NCBI RefSeq assembly: GCF_014163735.1
Contig: NZ_JACJDV010000006.1
Span: 1-64,000 of the forward strand
DNA length: 64,000 bases
Direction: 5' to 3'
Source of the DNA: Shewanella sp. SR44-3
GTDB taxonomy: Bacteria > Pseudomonadota > Gammaproteobacteria > Enterobacterales > Shewanellaceae
Shown here: in pieces, positions 54,407 through 61,140 of the stretch
Layout: each line of letters begins with the position of its first letter
Position numbering within the stretch: the first letter of the stretch is position 1
Notes under the pieces: model-generated
Seen by the model: the letters and a program-made list of their open reading frames with translations, nothing else
The model's database searches: none
What the model was told of the DNA's origin: nothing
Translations under genes and position numbers: made by a program

Positions 54407-57070
54407 TTATGCGAGATCGTGCAACCAACGTGGCTGACCCGTGATAATTCTATTTAGAAACAAGCCAATGCCTGAGGATCCAAATGCAAGATCTGTCGAT
54501 AAACGGTAGGAGAAGCGTCCAGGATAAATGCGGCCCTGTGGCTTTTTAATCGAGAACAGCATCACACTGTCGGCAATCTGTCGTGCCGATTGCAAATAAA
54601 TGGCTTCACCTGTGACGCGATAAATATCGAGCAACAGCTCACCAAAGCCTGACAAACCATTGAAACTTCCCTGCTCTGCCGAGTAGCGTGAGAAATTGGT
54701 TACTGCTAGCGATTTTAAAATATCAACATAGTGAGCTTGCGCTGTGACCTCATAAAAACGGGCGATAACGGCGCCAACCCCGCCAGCACCATACTCCCAA
54801 TAAGGCAATATCTGAGTGCTATCGGCCGTTTCCCCCCAGCTATAGCTGCCATCGTCTCGCAGACCCGCATTGATATCATATTGCAGTGACGCTTTGGCAA
54901 GTTGTAACACCTGTGCATCATCCGTGCTTTGATAGAGATGTAGCAGGAACAATGCGATTCCAGCGCTTCCATACGCTATACCTACTGGATCTCGGTCTGC
55001 TTTTTCTGCCGGGTAACGCACCCCTGTGGCTTCCGTTATTGCTCGCTGAGCAAGCAAGTCGCCAATTTCTTTCGCCTTGCTCAGATATAATTCAGCGTGA
55101 GTTTTGCGATACATAGCCAGTGCCATAAAGCCTATTCCGGCCAAACCATAACCGAAGCTATTCAGTTCAGCGAAAAGCGGCGAGTTAAACGACTCCTCGG
55201 CATATTGTTCAGCTAAATCTAGGCGATTCAATTCAAGTTCCGCTAAGGCCATACCGGCTGTACCCACCAGCAAACCCGCACTGAATTCAGTCACTGATTT
55301 AGCATCAATTTTTTGTAGCAAGTGTTCTGGCACCTGATGGCCACTCTGGGTTAATAACACAGCAGGACCGTAATAACCGTAAGCCAGTCCGTGAGGATGA
55401 AGATCGAATGCACGGTAATCGATTGGCACAAATTGTGGGTCGTTTTCACGGGGAACACCGGTTTTCACCAGTCGGATTAACTCATCGACTTCGTCTTTGA
55501 GTTCTGCAGTGGAAACACGCGGCGCTGTATTGGGTAAAGACTCGAATGGCAGGGCTTCTTTTGCAGCCAATTCAGAACGGAAATTAGCTTCCAATGCCTT
55601 GACTGATAACAGCGCATTATCGGGTTCACCTTGCGCTAAGGCAGTGATGACAGAGGCAATGGCAGGATCAAGTTTACAATCATCGATAAGTTTAGGTAGC
55701 AATTCCCAACGTAAATCCTTGTCGATATCAAACAGGTTTTGTATCGGTAATAAAATGCTGTAAAGCACCATGCCTAAGGCATACCAATCGGCTTGATAGC
55801 TACTGCCATTTTTAAGCAAGGCCTGAAGATCACTAAAACCTGGGGTGCTTAAGATGGGGACTATGCCCTTGCCTCCTTCGACTTCACCTTCCTTGAGGCG
55901 ATAAGCACCATCGAAATCAATGAAGCGGATGCGTTTATTTTCACTGTCCACCATGATGTTATTGGGGGAGATATCAGCTAGCACAATACCGCGCTCATGA
56001 GCTGCCATTACAGCTTCGATACAGGACTTGGCTATCCAACAAAATGCGCCTTTAAATCTTTCCGCTGATTCTGGTGCATCTGTATAGGGGACTAAGGTGC
56101 ACTCGCTACTGGCGCGGAATTTTCTCAATGGAATGCCTTGGACAAATTCTTCCACCAGGAAGGAATGCTCCCACTCGACAAACCAATCTATGGCTTTAGG
56201 AAAGTAAGCACTGCTTTGCAACAACTGCAATGCCTTGTATTCATTTTTCAATACCTGATCGGCATAGACACTGGTTTTGGCCATAGAGCGGAAATTGATA
56301 TGCGGCCGAGCTTCTTTAATGACAACCTCTTGATTTGTTCTCAAATCTAAGGCTTGGTAAACACCACCACTATTAGAGAAAGCCAAGGCTTTAATGACTT
56401 TATAGCGATTATTAAGTGGCACTGCCTCAGTACTGGCATCCAGTGCTTCTGGGAAAGGCTCCTTGACCCAGTGAGGCAACTGATAAAATGCATTGCGCTC
56501 ATCTTCGACTATATTACCGGCATCATCTTTTATACAAGCGAGTGTGGTGCCATCGGCTTTAATCTTAGGTAATAACAGAAATCCACCGTAACGGTAGTGA
56601 ACCACTTGGCTATCCAGGTATCGTTTATCAGATAAGATATAAGGCCCTAAATTGTCTTTAAGGCTTAAGTACAGATCATTAATGAGCGACTTGAAAACCT
56701 TGTCATTTCTAGGGTAAATAGTAATGAGTTTTCCAGCGCTGCTGCGCCCGCATGACTTGGATGTCATGTTAGTAGCGATGTCGTTACGACAAATAACTTT
56801 AAATGCCGTGTTGTGCGCCACGCAATGAGATAATGTCTTTTCGATTACCTCTATTGCTTGTGATTCAATGGCTGATATGTGTATTTTAAATCCTTGCAAA
56901 GGCAAACTTCCATCAGCAGGAGAACCTGCCAACCAAATATTCTTCCTATTCAATATCCAAGTATCTGGGATACTCTGCTCAATGGCTTTTTTATAGAAAT
57001 CATCTGAAGGCAACTCAATAGGAAGAGTAAAATAATCACGATCGCCATAGGTATATAAATTATTGCTCAC
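54407..57070 (-). CDS. lanKC: Class III lanthionine synthetase (LanKC)
   Basis: 887 residues in three parts. An N-terminal phosphoSer/Thr lyase-like domain (about 1-200; SSAGKLITIYPRND). A central kinase domain (about 220-490): glycine loop FSNSGGVYQA, Lys252 in VVIKEARP, catalytic LADISPNNIM (Asp366) and DFDG (385-388). A C-terminal LanC-like cyclase (about 530-887; YGSAGIALFLLHLY, PYWEYGAGGVGAV). Where zinc-dependent cyclases have WCHG and CHG, this has YWEYG and NGLSG, so no zinc ligands: class III, not IV. It would phosphorylate and dehydrate Ser/Thr and close rings in the precursors at 57403-58482. GTG start with AAGGA 7 bp upstream. Confidence 0.92.
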   Translation of the reverse strand: MSNNLYTYGDRDYFTLPIELPSDDFYKKAIEQSIPDTWILNRKNIWLAGSPADGSLPLQGFKIHISAIESQAIEVIEKTLSHCVAHNTAFKVICRNDIATNMTSKSCGRSSAGKLITIYPRNDKVFKSLINDLYLSLKDNLGPYILSDKRYLDSQVVHYRYGGFLLLPKIKADGTTLACIKDDAGNIVEDERNAFYQLPHWVKEPFPEALDASTEAVPLNNRYKVIKALAFSNSGGVYQALDLRTNQEVVIKEARPHINFRSMAKTSVYADQVLKNEYKALQLLQSSAYFPKAIDWFVEWEHSFLVEEFVQGIPLRKFRASSECTLVPYTDAPESAERFKGAFCWIAKSCIEAVMAAHERGIVLADISPNNIMVDSENKRIRFIDFDGAYRLKEGEVEGGKGIVPILSTPGFSDLQALLKNGSSYQADWYALGMVLYSILLPIQNLFDIDKDLRWELLPKLIDDCKLDPAIASVITALAQGEPDNALLSVKALEANFRSELAAKEALPFESLPNTAPRVSTAELKDEVDELIRLVKTGVPRENDPQFVPIDYRAFDLHPHGLAYGYYGPAVLLTQSGHQVPEHLLQKIDAKSVTEFSAGLLVGTAGMALAELELNRLDLAEQYAEESFNSPLFAELNSFGYGLAGIGFMALAMYRKTHAELYLSKAKEIGDLLAQRAITEATGVRYPAEKADRDPVGIAYGSAGIALFLLHLYQSTDDAQVLQLAKASLQYDINAGLRDDGSYSWGETADSTQILPYWEYGAGGVGAVIARFYEVTAQAHYVDILKSLAVTNFSRYSAEQGSFNGLSGFGELLLDIYRVTGEAIYLQSARQIADSVMLFSIKKPQGRIYPGRFSYRLSTDLAFGSSGIGLFLNRIITGQPRWLHDLA

Positions 57071-57130
57071 AATAAAATCCTTTTCTTAAAGGTGGTAGTA
57101 AAATCAAAAGATTAATTACTCTATGAGTTG

Positions 57131-57173
57131 TATCGATATCAGCCAGGCGCTAGATTACTGACTGATATCGATA
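57131..57173. repeat. 12-bp perfect inverted repeat in the lanKC leader
   Basis: TATCGATATCAG and CTGATATCGATA, separated by 19 bp, 61 bp before the lanKC start. On the plus strand it is followed by GGTTTTT. It may be an RNA hairpin or a binding site for a dimeric regulator. Confidence 0.7.
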
Positions 57174-57367
57174 GGTTTTTATACGAATTTCCATAGGATA
57201 AAACAGGATTCCTACTAGCAAAACTTAACAACAAGACATGACTAATAAGTTTAGCTTTTATACTCAAGTGTTTTAATAAAATAAATTATTAGCTGCATCA
57301 CAATGCATAACAACAGCATGTTTTACTTTTATTAATGAGTGCAGCATTAACGCTTGTTCTTACACTG

Positions 57368-57394
57368 CCTTTCATTTAAATGACAAATGAAAGG
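57368..57394 (-). repeat. Stem-loop after the last precursor gene
   Basis: CCTTTCATTT-N7-AAATGAAAGG, perfect 10-bp stem, 8 bp after the last precursor stop. There is no T-run on the minus strand, so it may slow 3' decay or act as a partial terminator and make precursor mRNA more abundant than lanKC mRNA. Confidence 0.6.
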
Positions 57395-57402
57395 GAACGT
57401 TA

Positions 57403-57492
57403 TTAGCAATGATTGCTAATAGTGCTCCAATCCATTACTGGAGCGGTTTCTTTTTCTAATGCTAATATTTGCAAGCTTAAAATGTTGTTCAT
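57403..57492 (-). CDS. lanA: Lanthipeptide precursor 8 (short type)
   Basis: 29 codons: leader MNNILSLQILALEKETAPVM, core DWSTISNHC, with Cys as the last residue. It shares the EKExAPVM spacer only with precursor 7 and lacks the C-terminal tail of precursors 1-6. GAGGA lies 9 bp upstream. Closest to lanKC. Confidence 0.85.
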   Translation of the reverse strand: MNNILSLQILALEKETAPVMDWSTISNHC

Positions 57493-57540
57493 CTTGATAT
57501 CCTCAATTAAATTATGATTAATAAGTTATCGTCACTTCGA

Positions 57541-57630
57541 TTAGCAGTGATTACTGATCGTGCTCCATTCCATTACTGGTGCAGATTCTTTTTCTATCGC
57601 TAATGTTTGCAAGTTTAGTATGTTGTTCAT
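57541..57630 (-). CDS. lanA: Lanthipeptide precursor 7 (short type)
   Basis: 29 codons: leader MNNILNLQTLAIEKESAPVM, core EWSTISNHC, ending at Cys. AAGGA upstream. With precursor 8 it forms a separate subtype with a proline in the spacer and no tail. Confidence 0.87.
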   Translation of the reverse strand: MNNILNLQTLAIEKESAPVMEWSTISNHC

Positions 57631-57663
57631 TTTTCATTATCCTTAAAATAGTTAATTTGTGAA

Positions 57664-57765
57664 TTAAGCGAGTTGTTTGCCACAGTGGTTACTGATCGTG
57701 CTCCAGTCCATGACTTCAACATCAGACTCAACGGCGAGTGTTTGTAGGCTTAAAATGTTATTCAT
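57664..57765 (-). CDS. lanA: Lanthipeptide precursor 6
   Basis: 33 codons: leader MNNILSLQTLAVESDVEVM, core DWSTISNHC, tail GKQLA. It is the only copy with this tail. AAGGAAT ribosome binding site. A longer reading frame that passes through it from precursor 5 in another frame is an artefact of the repeats. Confidence 0.88.
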   Translation of the reverse strand: MNNILSLQTLAVESDVEVMDWSTISNHCGKQLA

Positions 57766-57799
57766 ATTTTTATTCCTTATATAACTGTTAGTTAAATTA

Positions 57800-57904
57800 T
57801 TACTTTTGTGCGTTTCCGCCACAATGGTTACTAATCGTACTCCAGTCCATGACTTCAACATCAGACTCAACGGCGAGTGTTTGTAAGTTTAAAATGTTAT
57901 TCAT
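57800..57904 (-). CDS. lanA: Lanthipeptide precursor 5
   Basis: 34 codons: leader MNNILNLQTLAVESDVEVM, core DWSTISNHC, tail GGNAQK. AAGGAAT upstream. 34-bp spacer to precursor 6 of the short AT-rich type. Confidence 0.88.
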   Translation of the reverse strand: MNNILNLQTLAVESDVEVMDWSTISNHCGGNAQK

Positions 57905-57938
57905 ATTTTTATTCCTTATATAATTGTTAGTTAAATTA

Positions 57939-58043
57939 TTACTTTTGTGCGTTTCCGCCACAATGGTTACTAATCGTACTCCACTCCATGATTTCAATAT
58001 CAGATTCAACTGCGAGTGTTTGTAGGCTTAAAATGTGATTCAT
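57939..58043 (-). CDS. lanA: Lanthipeptide precursor 4
   Basis: 34 codons: leader MNHILSLQTLAVESDIEIM, core EWSTISNHC, tail GGNAQK. Second half of a duplicated two-gene unit. AAGGAAT upstream. Confidence 0.88.
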   Translation of the reverse strand: MNHILSLQTLAVESDIEIMEWSTISNHCGGNAQK

Positions 58044-58088
58044 TAGGTTATTCCTTAAATAAGTTGATAGGTGAAAATATACAATTGA

Positions 58089-58193
58089 TTATCGCAATAC
58101 GTTGCCGCCACAGTGGTTACTGATCGTACTCCACTCCATGACTTCAACATCAGAATCAACAGCTAGCGTTTGTAATTTTAAAATGTTCTTCAT
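58089..58193 (-). CDS. lanA: Lanthipeptide precursor 3
   Basis: 34 codons: leader MKNILKLQTLAVDSDVEVM, core EWSTISNHC, tail GGNVLR. First half of the second two-gene unit; spacer to precursor 4 is the 45-bp type. AAGGAAT upstream. Confidence 0.88.
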   Translation of the reverse strand: MKNILKLQTLAVDSDVEVMEWSTISNHCGGNVLR

Positions 58194-58227
58194 ATTTTTA
58201 TTCCTTATATAATTGTTAGTTAAATTA

Positions 58228-58332
58228 TTACTTTTGTGCGTTTTCGCCACAATGGTTACTGATAGTACTCCATTCCATGATTTCAACATCAGATTCAACG
58301 GCGAGTGTTTGTAGGCTTAAAATGTTATTCAT
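58228..58332 (-). CDS. lanA: Lanthipeptide precursor 2
   Basis: 34 codons: leader MNNILSLQTLAVESDVEIM, core EWSTISNHC, tail GENAQK. AAGGAAT upstream. The tail differs from precursors 4 and 5 by one residue (GEN for GGN). Confidence 0.88.
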   Translation of the reverse strand: MNNILSLQTLAVESDVEIMEWSTISNHCGENAQK

Positions 58333-58377
58333 TTGGTTATTCCTTAAATAAGTTGATAGGTGAAAATATACAATTGA

Positions 58378-58482
58378 TTATCGCAATACGTTGCCGCCAC
58401 AGTGGTTACTGATCGTACTCCACTCCATGATTTCAACATCAGAATCAACGGCAAATGTTTGTAAGTTTAAAATGTTATTCAT
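58378..58482 (-). CDS. lanA: Lanthipeptide precursor 1
   Basis: 34 codons: leader MNNILNLQTFAVDSDVEIM, core EWSTISNHC, tail GGNVLR. First gene after the lux-box promoter, with the strongest ribosome binding site of the set (TGGAGG). The ILxLQxxA helix is the recognition motif of class III leaders; core S-T-I-S-N-H-C fits SxxSxxC. Confidence 0.9.
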   Translation of the reverse strand: MNNILNLQTFAVDSDVEIMEWSTISNHCGGNVLR

Positions 58483-58509
58483 TATTACCTCCATTATTTA
58501 TATTTAATT

Positions 58510-58525
58510 GTCATCACTTGATGAC
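58510..58525 (-). repeat. Palindrome at the predicted 5' end of the precursor mRNA
   Basis: GTCATCA-AG-TGATGAC. It would start at about the predicted transcription start, where a 5' hairpin can protect mRNA from decay. Confidence 0.5.
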
Positions 58526-58532
58526 GGAATAA

Positions 58533-58580
58533 ACAATAGCGTTTAAAAAAATATTAAATAACCGTTAGATCCTACAGGTT
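58533..58580 (-). promoter_or_regulatory. Proximal lux box and promoter of the precursor array
   Basis: Minus strand ACCTGTAGGATCTAACGGTT (58560-58579) matches 16 of 20 bases of the V. fischeri lux box, with the first 12 identical; the palindrome AACC..TAG...CTA..GGTT extends to 58580. A TATTGT -10 lies at 58533-58538, placing the box centre near -44, as in LuxR-activated promoters. Precursor 1 starts 50 bp further on. Confidence 0.7.
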
Positions 58581-58597
58581 TATATCAATAGCAAAAT

Positions 58598-58619
58598 AAC
58601 CTGTAATTAATGACAGGTT
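58598..58619 (-). promoter_or_regulatory. Distal lux box upstream of the precursor array
   Basis: AACCTGT-N8-ACAGGTT: perfect 7-bp arms with CTGT-N8-ACAG core, centred 38-39 bp from the proximal box. A second operator may allow cooperative binding. It could also serve nothing else, since proA ends at 58738 behind a terminator. Confidence 0.65.
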
Positions 58620-58676
58620 TCACTAAATAAAATCATTAGAATATTGAATGGTTAATTTGTTGATTGAAAAAAAAGT

Positions 58677-58706
58677 AAAAAAAAGCCTGCATTGAATGCA
58701 GGCTTT
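58677..58706 (-). terminator. proA terminator
   Basis: AAAGCCTGCA-TTCAA-TGCAGGCTTT followed by TTTTT on the minus strand. It isolates the proline operon from the precursor array. A further stem (TAACCGCTT/AAGCGGTTA, 58712-58740) overlaps the proA stop. Confidence 0.9.
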
Positions 58707-58737
58707 GGGTTTAACCGCTTATTTCAACATGAAGCGG

Positions 58738-60000
58738 TTAGCTGCGCACTTGACCTGTGCCATTAACTAGGTATTTCTCTGCCGTCAATGACTCAAGCCC
58801 CATGGGGCCGTAAGCATGCAGCTTCGAGGTGGCAATACCAATCTCGGCGCCTAAACCTAGCTCTCCGCCATCGGAGAAACGTGACGAGGCGTTAACCATA
58901 ACCACAGAGGCATCTACAGTGCGTTGAAAACGCATCGCCGTAGCATCGTTTTTGGTCGAAATCACTTCGGTGTGATGACTGCCAAAGGCGCGGATATGAT
59001 CTATTGCCTGGTCAAAGTCATCGACGATGCGAATAGCGATTTCAAGGTCTAAATACTCTTGGCCAAATTCACTGTCATCCAGCACAGTGCAGCCTGTAAA
59101 GTACTTAGCTGCACGTGAACAAGCATTAATCTTCACCTTGTGGCTTGCAAGCTCAACAGCCGCTTTTAATAGAAAAGCCTCGGCCACATCTTGATGGACG
59201 ATCAAGCCTTCCAGCGCATTACACACTCCAGTACGCTGAGTCTTGCCATTAAGCAGTAATGCCATGGCATTGTCTAAGTCAGCATCTTTATCCACATACA
59301 GGTGACACACACCTTTAAAATGCTGAATAACTGGGATTTTACTGTTATCGGTAACGAAGTTTATCAAGCCTTCACCACCTCTAGGAATGATAACGTCGAT
59401 ATAGGCTCTTTGCTGCATCAGCTCCATCATCAAACCGCGATCTGGATCAGGAATGACAGTGATAAGCGCCTTTGGCAGCTTATGCTTTTGCAGTACATCT
59501 TGCAGTACCTTGGCAATAACCAAGCTAGATTGCAGTGCTTCTTTACCACCACGCAATACCACAGCATTACCTGATTTGAAACATAATGCACCCGCATCAG
59601 CAGTCACGTTAGGACGAGCCTCATAAATCATACACACTACCCCTAGCGGGATGCGCATTTTTCTTATTTTAATGCCATTAGGGCGCTCACTTAAATCACG
59701 AGTAATCCCAACAGGATCCGGCAGTGAAACAATAGTTTCAATCCCTTGAGCCATACCTTCAATACGCTCAGGCGTTAGCAATAATCGGTCTAACATGGCT
59801 GAGCCTAGGTTATTTTGCTCTGCGTGGCTCAAATCTTGTTGGTTCGCCGCTAGAATTTCAGCTGTGCTGGCTCGTAAAGAAGTTGCCATATCCTGCAGCA
59901 CTATATTTTTAGTCTGCTCATCCAATACAGCTAGAGTTTGCGCCGCAATTGCTGCATCACGTGATAAGGTTTCAATTAAACTTAAGTTTGCATTATTCAT
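58738..60000 (-). CDS. proA: Gamma-glutamyl phosphate reductase
   Basis: 420 residues; NADPH-dependent reduction of glutamyl-5-phosphate to glutamate-5-semialdehyde in proline synthesis. The catalytic Cys is in GKTQRTGVCNALEGLIVH; LGVVCMIYEARPNVTADAGA is a family landmark. Last gene of the operon, 11 bp after proB. Confidence 0.97.
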   Translation of the reverse strand: MNNANLSLIETLSRDAAIAAQTLAVLDEQTKNIVLQDMATSLRASTAEILAANQQDLSHAEQNNLGSAMLDRLLLTPERIEGMAQGIETIVSLPDPVGITRDLSERPNGIKIRKMRIPLGVVCMIYEARPNVTADAGALCFKSGNAVVLRGGKEALQSSLVIAKVLQDVLQKHKLPKALITVIPDPDRGLMMELMQQRAYIDVIIPRGGEGLINFVTDNSKIPVIQHFKGVCHLYVDKDADLDNAMALLLNGKTQRTGVCNALEGLIVHQDVAEAFLLKAAVELASHKVKINACSRAAKYFTGCTVLDDSEFGQEYLDLEIAIRIVDDFDQAIDHIRAFGSHHTEVISTKNDATAMRFQRTVDASVVMVNASSRFSDGGELGLGAEIGIATSKLHAYGPMGLESLTAEKYLVNGTGQVRS

Positions 60001-60011
60001 ATTTTTTCCAA

Positions 60012-61124
60012 TTAGCTATTTTCTAAGATGGCGATATGTTTATCAGAAATCATCGAGCCAGTCTTTTGTTGAAATTCGTTCGCTATGGCGCCATCATCTT
60101 CTTGATCAGCAATGAAATTAAGCAGACAGCTGCTGTAATTTGATTGGGCTTTTGCCAGTTTAGTGCCATCGTCTTTACGCACTAAAATAGTATCGCCTAC
60201 GGAAAAGTTACCATTAACAGCCATAACATCATCACTTGTGAGCTGATTTTCAGATCCATCGAACGCGCCTTCAAAATCATTTTCGACGATCAATTCCCCT
60301 TGCACCTGTGAAGTGTGCGTCATCCAATGCAAGTGCTCCTGCATAGGTTTTGCGAAGGGAGTAAATAAGGTGCCAGGGTTTTCGCCCTTAAGCAGACGGT
60401 TGAAGTTATCCGCCTCAAAACCATTCACAATAACAGTTTCTATACCGTGAGAAATAGCTTTTTCCGCTGCTTGGATTTTAGTGTGCATACCGCCAGTACC
60501 CACGCCACCAACAGTAGCGCCGCCTGCCATGGCATAAATATCAGCATCAATCTTAGTCACTTGCTTTATCAATTTGGCATCGTCATGCAGTTGTGGATTC
60601 TTAGTATAGAGCCCAGCCACATCAGAACAAATAATCAATGCATCGGCATCAGCAGCCGCGGCAACCATTGCCGATAAATTATCATTATCACCCACTCTTA
60701 ATTTATCTGTAGTTACCGCATCGTTTTCATTGATGATCGGCAGCAAACCATGATCTAACAAGGTTAAAATCGTATCCTTGATGCTGACATAACGCTCGCG
60801 GTCACGTAAATCACCGTGAGTCACCAAAAGCTGTGCCGAGGGGAAATCAAATAATCTATCCCAGATTGCCATCATGTCTGCTTGGCCGGCTGCTGCCATG
60901 GCTTTTTTAAGTGTCACGCTAGGTTCGGCAACCTCACTAAAATGATGCCTGCCTGCGGCCACTGACCCCGATGACACTAATACTACTTGTATACCTTTTG
61001 CGCGGCAGTTTGCAATAAACTGCGCTATGCCTAATAAATAGTGGCTGCTACAGCCTTGTTTGTGAGGCGCAATCAATGCACTGCCGACTTTTACGACAAT
61101 GCGCTTCCAATTTAACTCTGACAT
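60012..61124 (-). CDS. proB: Glutamate 5-kinase
   Basis: 370 residues; phosphorylates glutamate, the proline-inhibited first step. N-terminal kinase domain (RIVVKVGSALI; INENDAVTTDKLRVGDNDNL) and a C-terminal PUA domain (about 275-365), as in E. coli. Follows putP by 16 bp. Confidence 0.97.
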   Translation of the reverse strand: MSELNWKRIVVKVGSALIAPHKQGCSSHYLLGIAQFIANCRAKGIQVVLVSSGSVAAGRHHFSEVAEPSVTLKKAMAAAGQADMMAIWDRLFDFPSAQLLVTHGDLRDRERYVSIKDTILTLLDHGLLPIINENDAVTTDKLRVGDNDNLSAMVAAAADADALIICSDVAGLYTKNPQLHDDAKLIKQVTKIDADIYAMAGGATVGGVGTGGMHTKIQAAEKAISHGIETVIVNGFEADNFNRLLKGENPGTLFTPFAKPMQEHLHWMTHTSQVQGELIVENDFEGAFDGSENQLTSDDVMAVNGNFSVGDTILVRKDDGTKLAKAQSNYSSCLLNFIADQEDDGAIANEFQQKTGSMISDKHIAILENS

Positions 61125-61140
61125 CTAAATCTAAATCCCG

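Larger units (their letters stand above)
57071..57402. other. Intergenic region between precursor array and lanKC
   Basis: 330 bp, AT-rich, no gene. It contains a perfect 12-bp inverted repeat near lanKC (57131-57173) and a perfect 10-bp stem next to the last precursor (57368-57394). No lux box is seen, so lanKC may be read through from the array or have its own constitutive promoter. Confidence 0.6.
57403..58482 (-). repeat. Tandem array of eight precursor genes
   Basis: Start-to-start distances are 150, 139, 150, 139, 139, 135 and 138 bp. Precursors 1-2 and 3-4 are 289-bp copies of each other, including their two different spacers, so the array grew by duplication of single genes and pairs. 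Confidence 0.9.

Noticed and set aside
54407-57070. Class IV (LanL) or plain Ser/Thr kinase assignment
   Set aside because: The cyclase half lacks zinc ligands, ruling against class IV, and the lyase and LanC-like parts on either side of the kinase rule out a plain kinase.
57664-58298. Three overlapping frames of 68-69 codons across the precursor array
   Set aside because: They run through one precursor in the wrong frame and join the next in the right frame because the repeats are offset; ribosome binding sites sit at the short starts, and the short frames are the conserved ones.
57403-58482. CRISPR-like direct repeats
   Set aside because: Repeat units of 135-150 bp are coding, with ribosome binding sites and codon-like substitutions, and there are no unique spacers of constant length or cas genes.
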